Assembly (NCBI GenBank): GCA_028868335.1
Contig: JAGWUU010000059.1
Coordinates: 1 to 12,763 of the forward strand
Direction of reading: 5' to 3'
DNA: 12,763 nucleotides
Origin: Sphingomonadales bacterium
GTDB taxonomy: Bacteria; Pseudomonadota; Alphaproteobacteria; Sphingomonadales; Sphingomonadaceae
Positions within the stretch are counted from its first letter, which is position 1; every line of letters begins with the position of its first letter. Both the position numbers and the translations under genes were made by a program. This document shows positions 12,407 through 12,763 of the stretch, piece after piece. A model generated the notes under the pieces. The model had not been told where the DNA came from. It searched no databases and saw only the letters and a list, made by a program, of their open reading frames with translations.

Positions 12407-12763
12407 CTATCCCCGGAACACGACTGTCCGGTGATCGTTGAGGAATACCCGGTCCTCAAGCTGGTGCTGAACCGCGGTCGACAGCACACGACGCTCGATG
12501 TCGCGGCCCTTGCGAACCAGATCGTCCGGCGTGTCGGCATGGGTAATTGCCTCGACGTCCTGGTGGATGATCGGTCCTTCATCGAGGTCGGTGGTGACGT
12601 AGTGCGCGGTCGCGCCAATCATCTTCACGCCGCGCTCGTGCGCCTGGTGGTAGGGCTTGGCCCCCTTGAAACCGGGCAGGAATGAGTGGTGGATGTTGAT
12701 GCAGCGGCCCGAAAGGAACGCGGCGAGATCGTCCGACAGGATCTGCATGTAGCGCGCCAGCAC
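12407..12763 (-). CDS. purU: Formyltetrahydrofolate deformylase, C-terminal part (5' end outside window)
   Basis: About 118 C-terminal residues are present; the gene continues beyond the right edge. PurU hydrolyses 10-formyl-tetrahydrofolate to formate and tetrahydrofolate, supplying formate for purine synthesis and balancing the one-carbon pool. The formyltransferase-fold signature is plain: INIHHSFLPGFKGAKPYHQA, then IGATAHYVTTDLDEGPII, with the conserved catalytic His (HHSFLP) and Asp (TTDLDEGP). The end is RTVVFRG, close to the family terminus, and the TAG stop is at 12407-12409. The N-terminal ACT domain lies outside the window. The plcP-agt pair follows on the same strand after 114 bases holding a palindrome; the functions are unrelated, so the pair probably has its own promoter. 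Confidence 0.95.
   Translation of the reverse strand: MLARYMQILSDDLAAFLSGRCINIHHSFLPGFKGAKPYHQAHERGVKMIGATAHYVTTDLDEGPIIHQDVEAITHADTPDDLVRKGRDIERRVLSTAVQHQLEDRVFLNDHRTVVFRG

Overview
The window is GC-rich DNA from an alphaproteobacterium, most likely a sphingomonad (Novosphingobium/Sphingomonas/Erythrobacter-like). This placement is an inference from protein style: an 832-residue TonB-dependent receptor with a sphingomonad-type plug and barrel, the short form of 6-phosphogluconate dehydrogenase, a DTG-type membrane aspartic protease and a PurU that all read like sphingomonad proteins. No rRNA, tRNA, insertion sequence, integrase or CRISPR array is visible. Coding density is high and every intergenic gap is under 200 bases.

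Layout. Bases 1-1727: the tail of a cytochrome P450, a small His-rich exported protein (both +), and convergently a short 6-phosphogluconate dehydrogenase (-). Bases 1898-6047: cell-envelope genes. A YcbB-type L,D-transpeptidase (+) is followed by an MFS transporter that has lost its middle third (+). The latter overlaps tail to tail with an apparent minus-strand operon: membrane aspartic protease, GNAT acetyltransferase, and a second L,D-transpeptidase of the YkuD_2 type. Bases 6170-9449: a TonB-dependent receptor with a clear terminator, and upstream of it on the same strand a small exported protein of unknown function. Bases 9645-10316: a PhoB/OmpR-type regulator (+), divergent from that exported protein. 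Bases 10326-12292: a two-gene operon (-) of a glycosyltransferase and a calcineurin-like phosphoesterase joined by a GTGA overlap. Bases 12407-12763: the 3' part of purU (-).

The most interesting part is the right-hand third. The phosphoesterase plus family-4 glycosyltransferase pair has the make-up of the PlcP-Agt lipid-remodelling module, which during phosphate starvation turns phospholipids into diacylglycerol and then into phosphorus-free glycolipids. Next to it lies a PhoB-like regulator with a degenerate receiver domain. Arrays of TGTCA-like 7-mers spaced exactly 11 bp, the architecture of Pho boxes, can be read upstream of the regulator, the divergent exported protein, the TonB receptor and the phosphoesterase. 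Taken together the region could be a local phosphate-limitation island: sensing or output, uptake across the outer membrane, and lipid substitution. The protein families are well supported. The Pho-box assignments and the regulatory link are inferences from pattern, and one similar-scoring match in an unlikely place (3350-3367) shows they need a statistical test.
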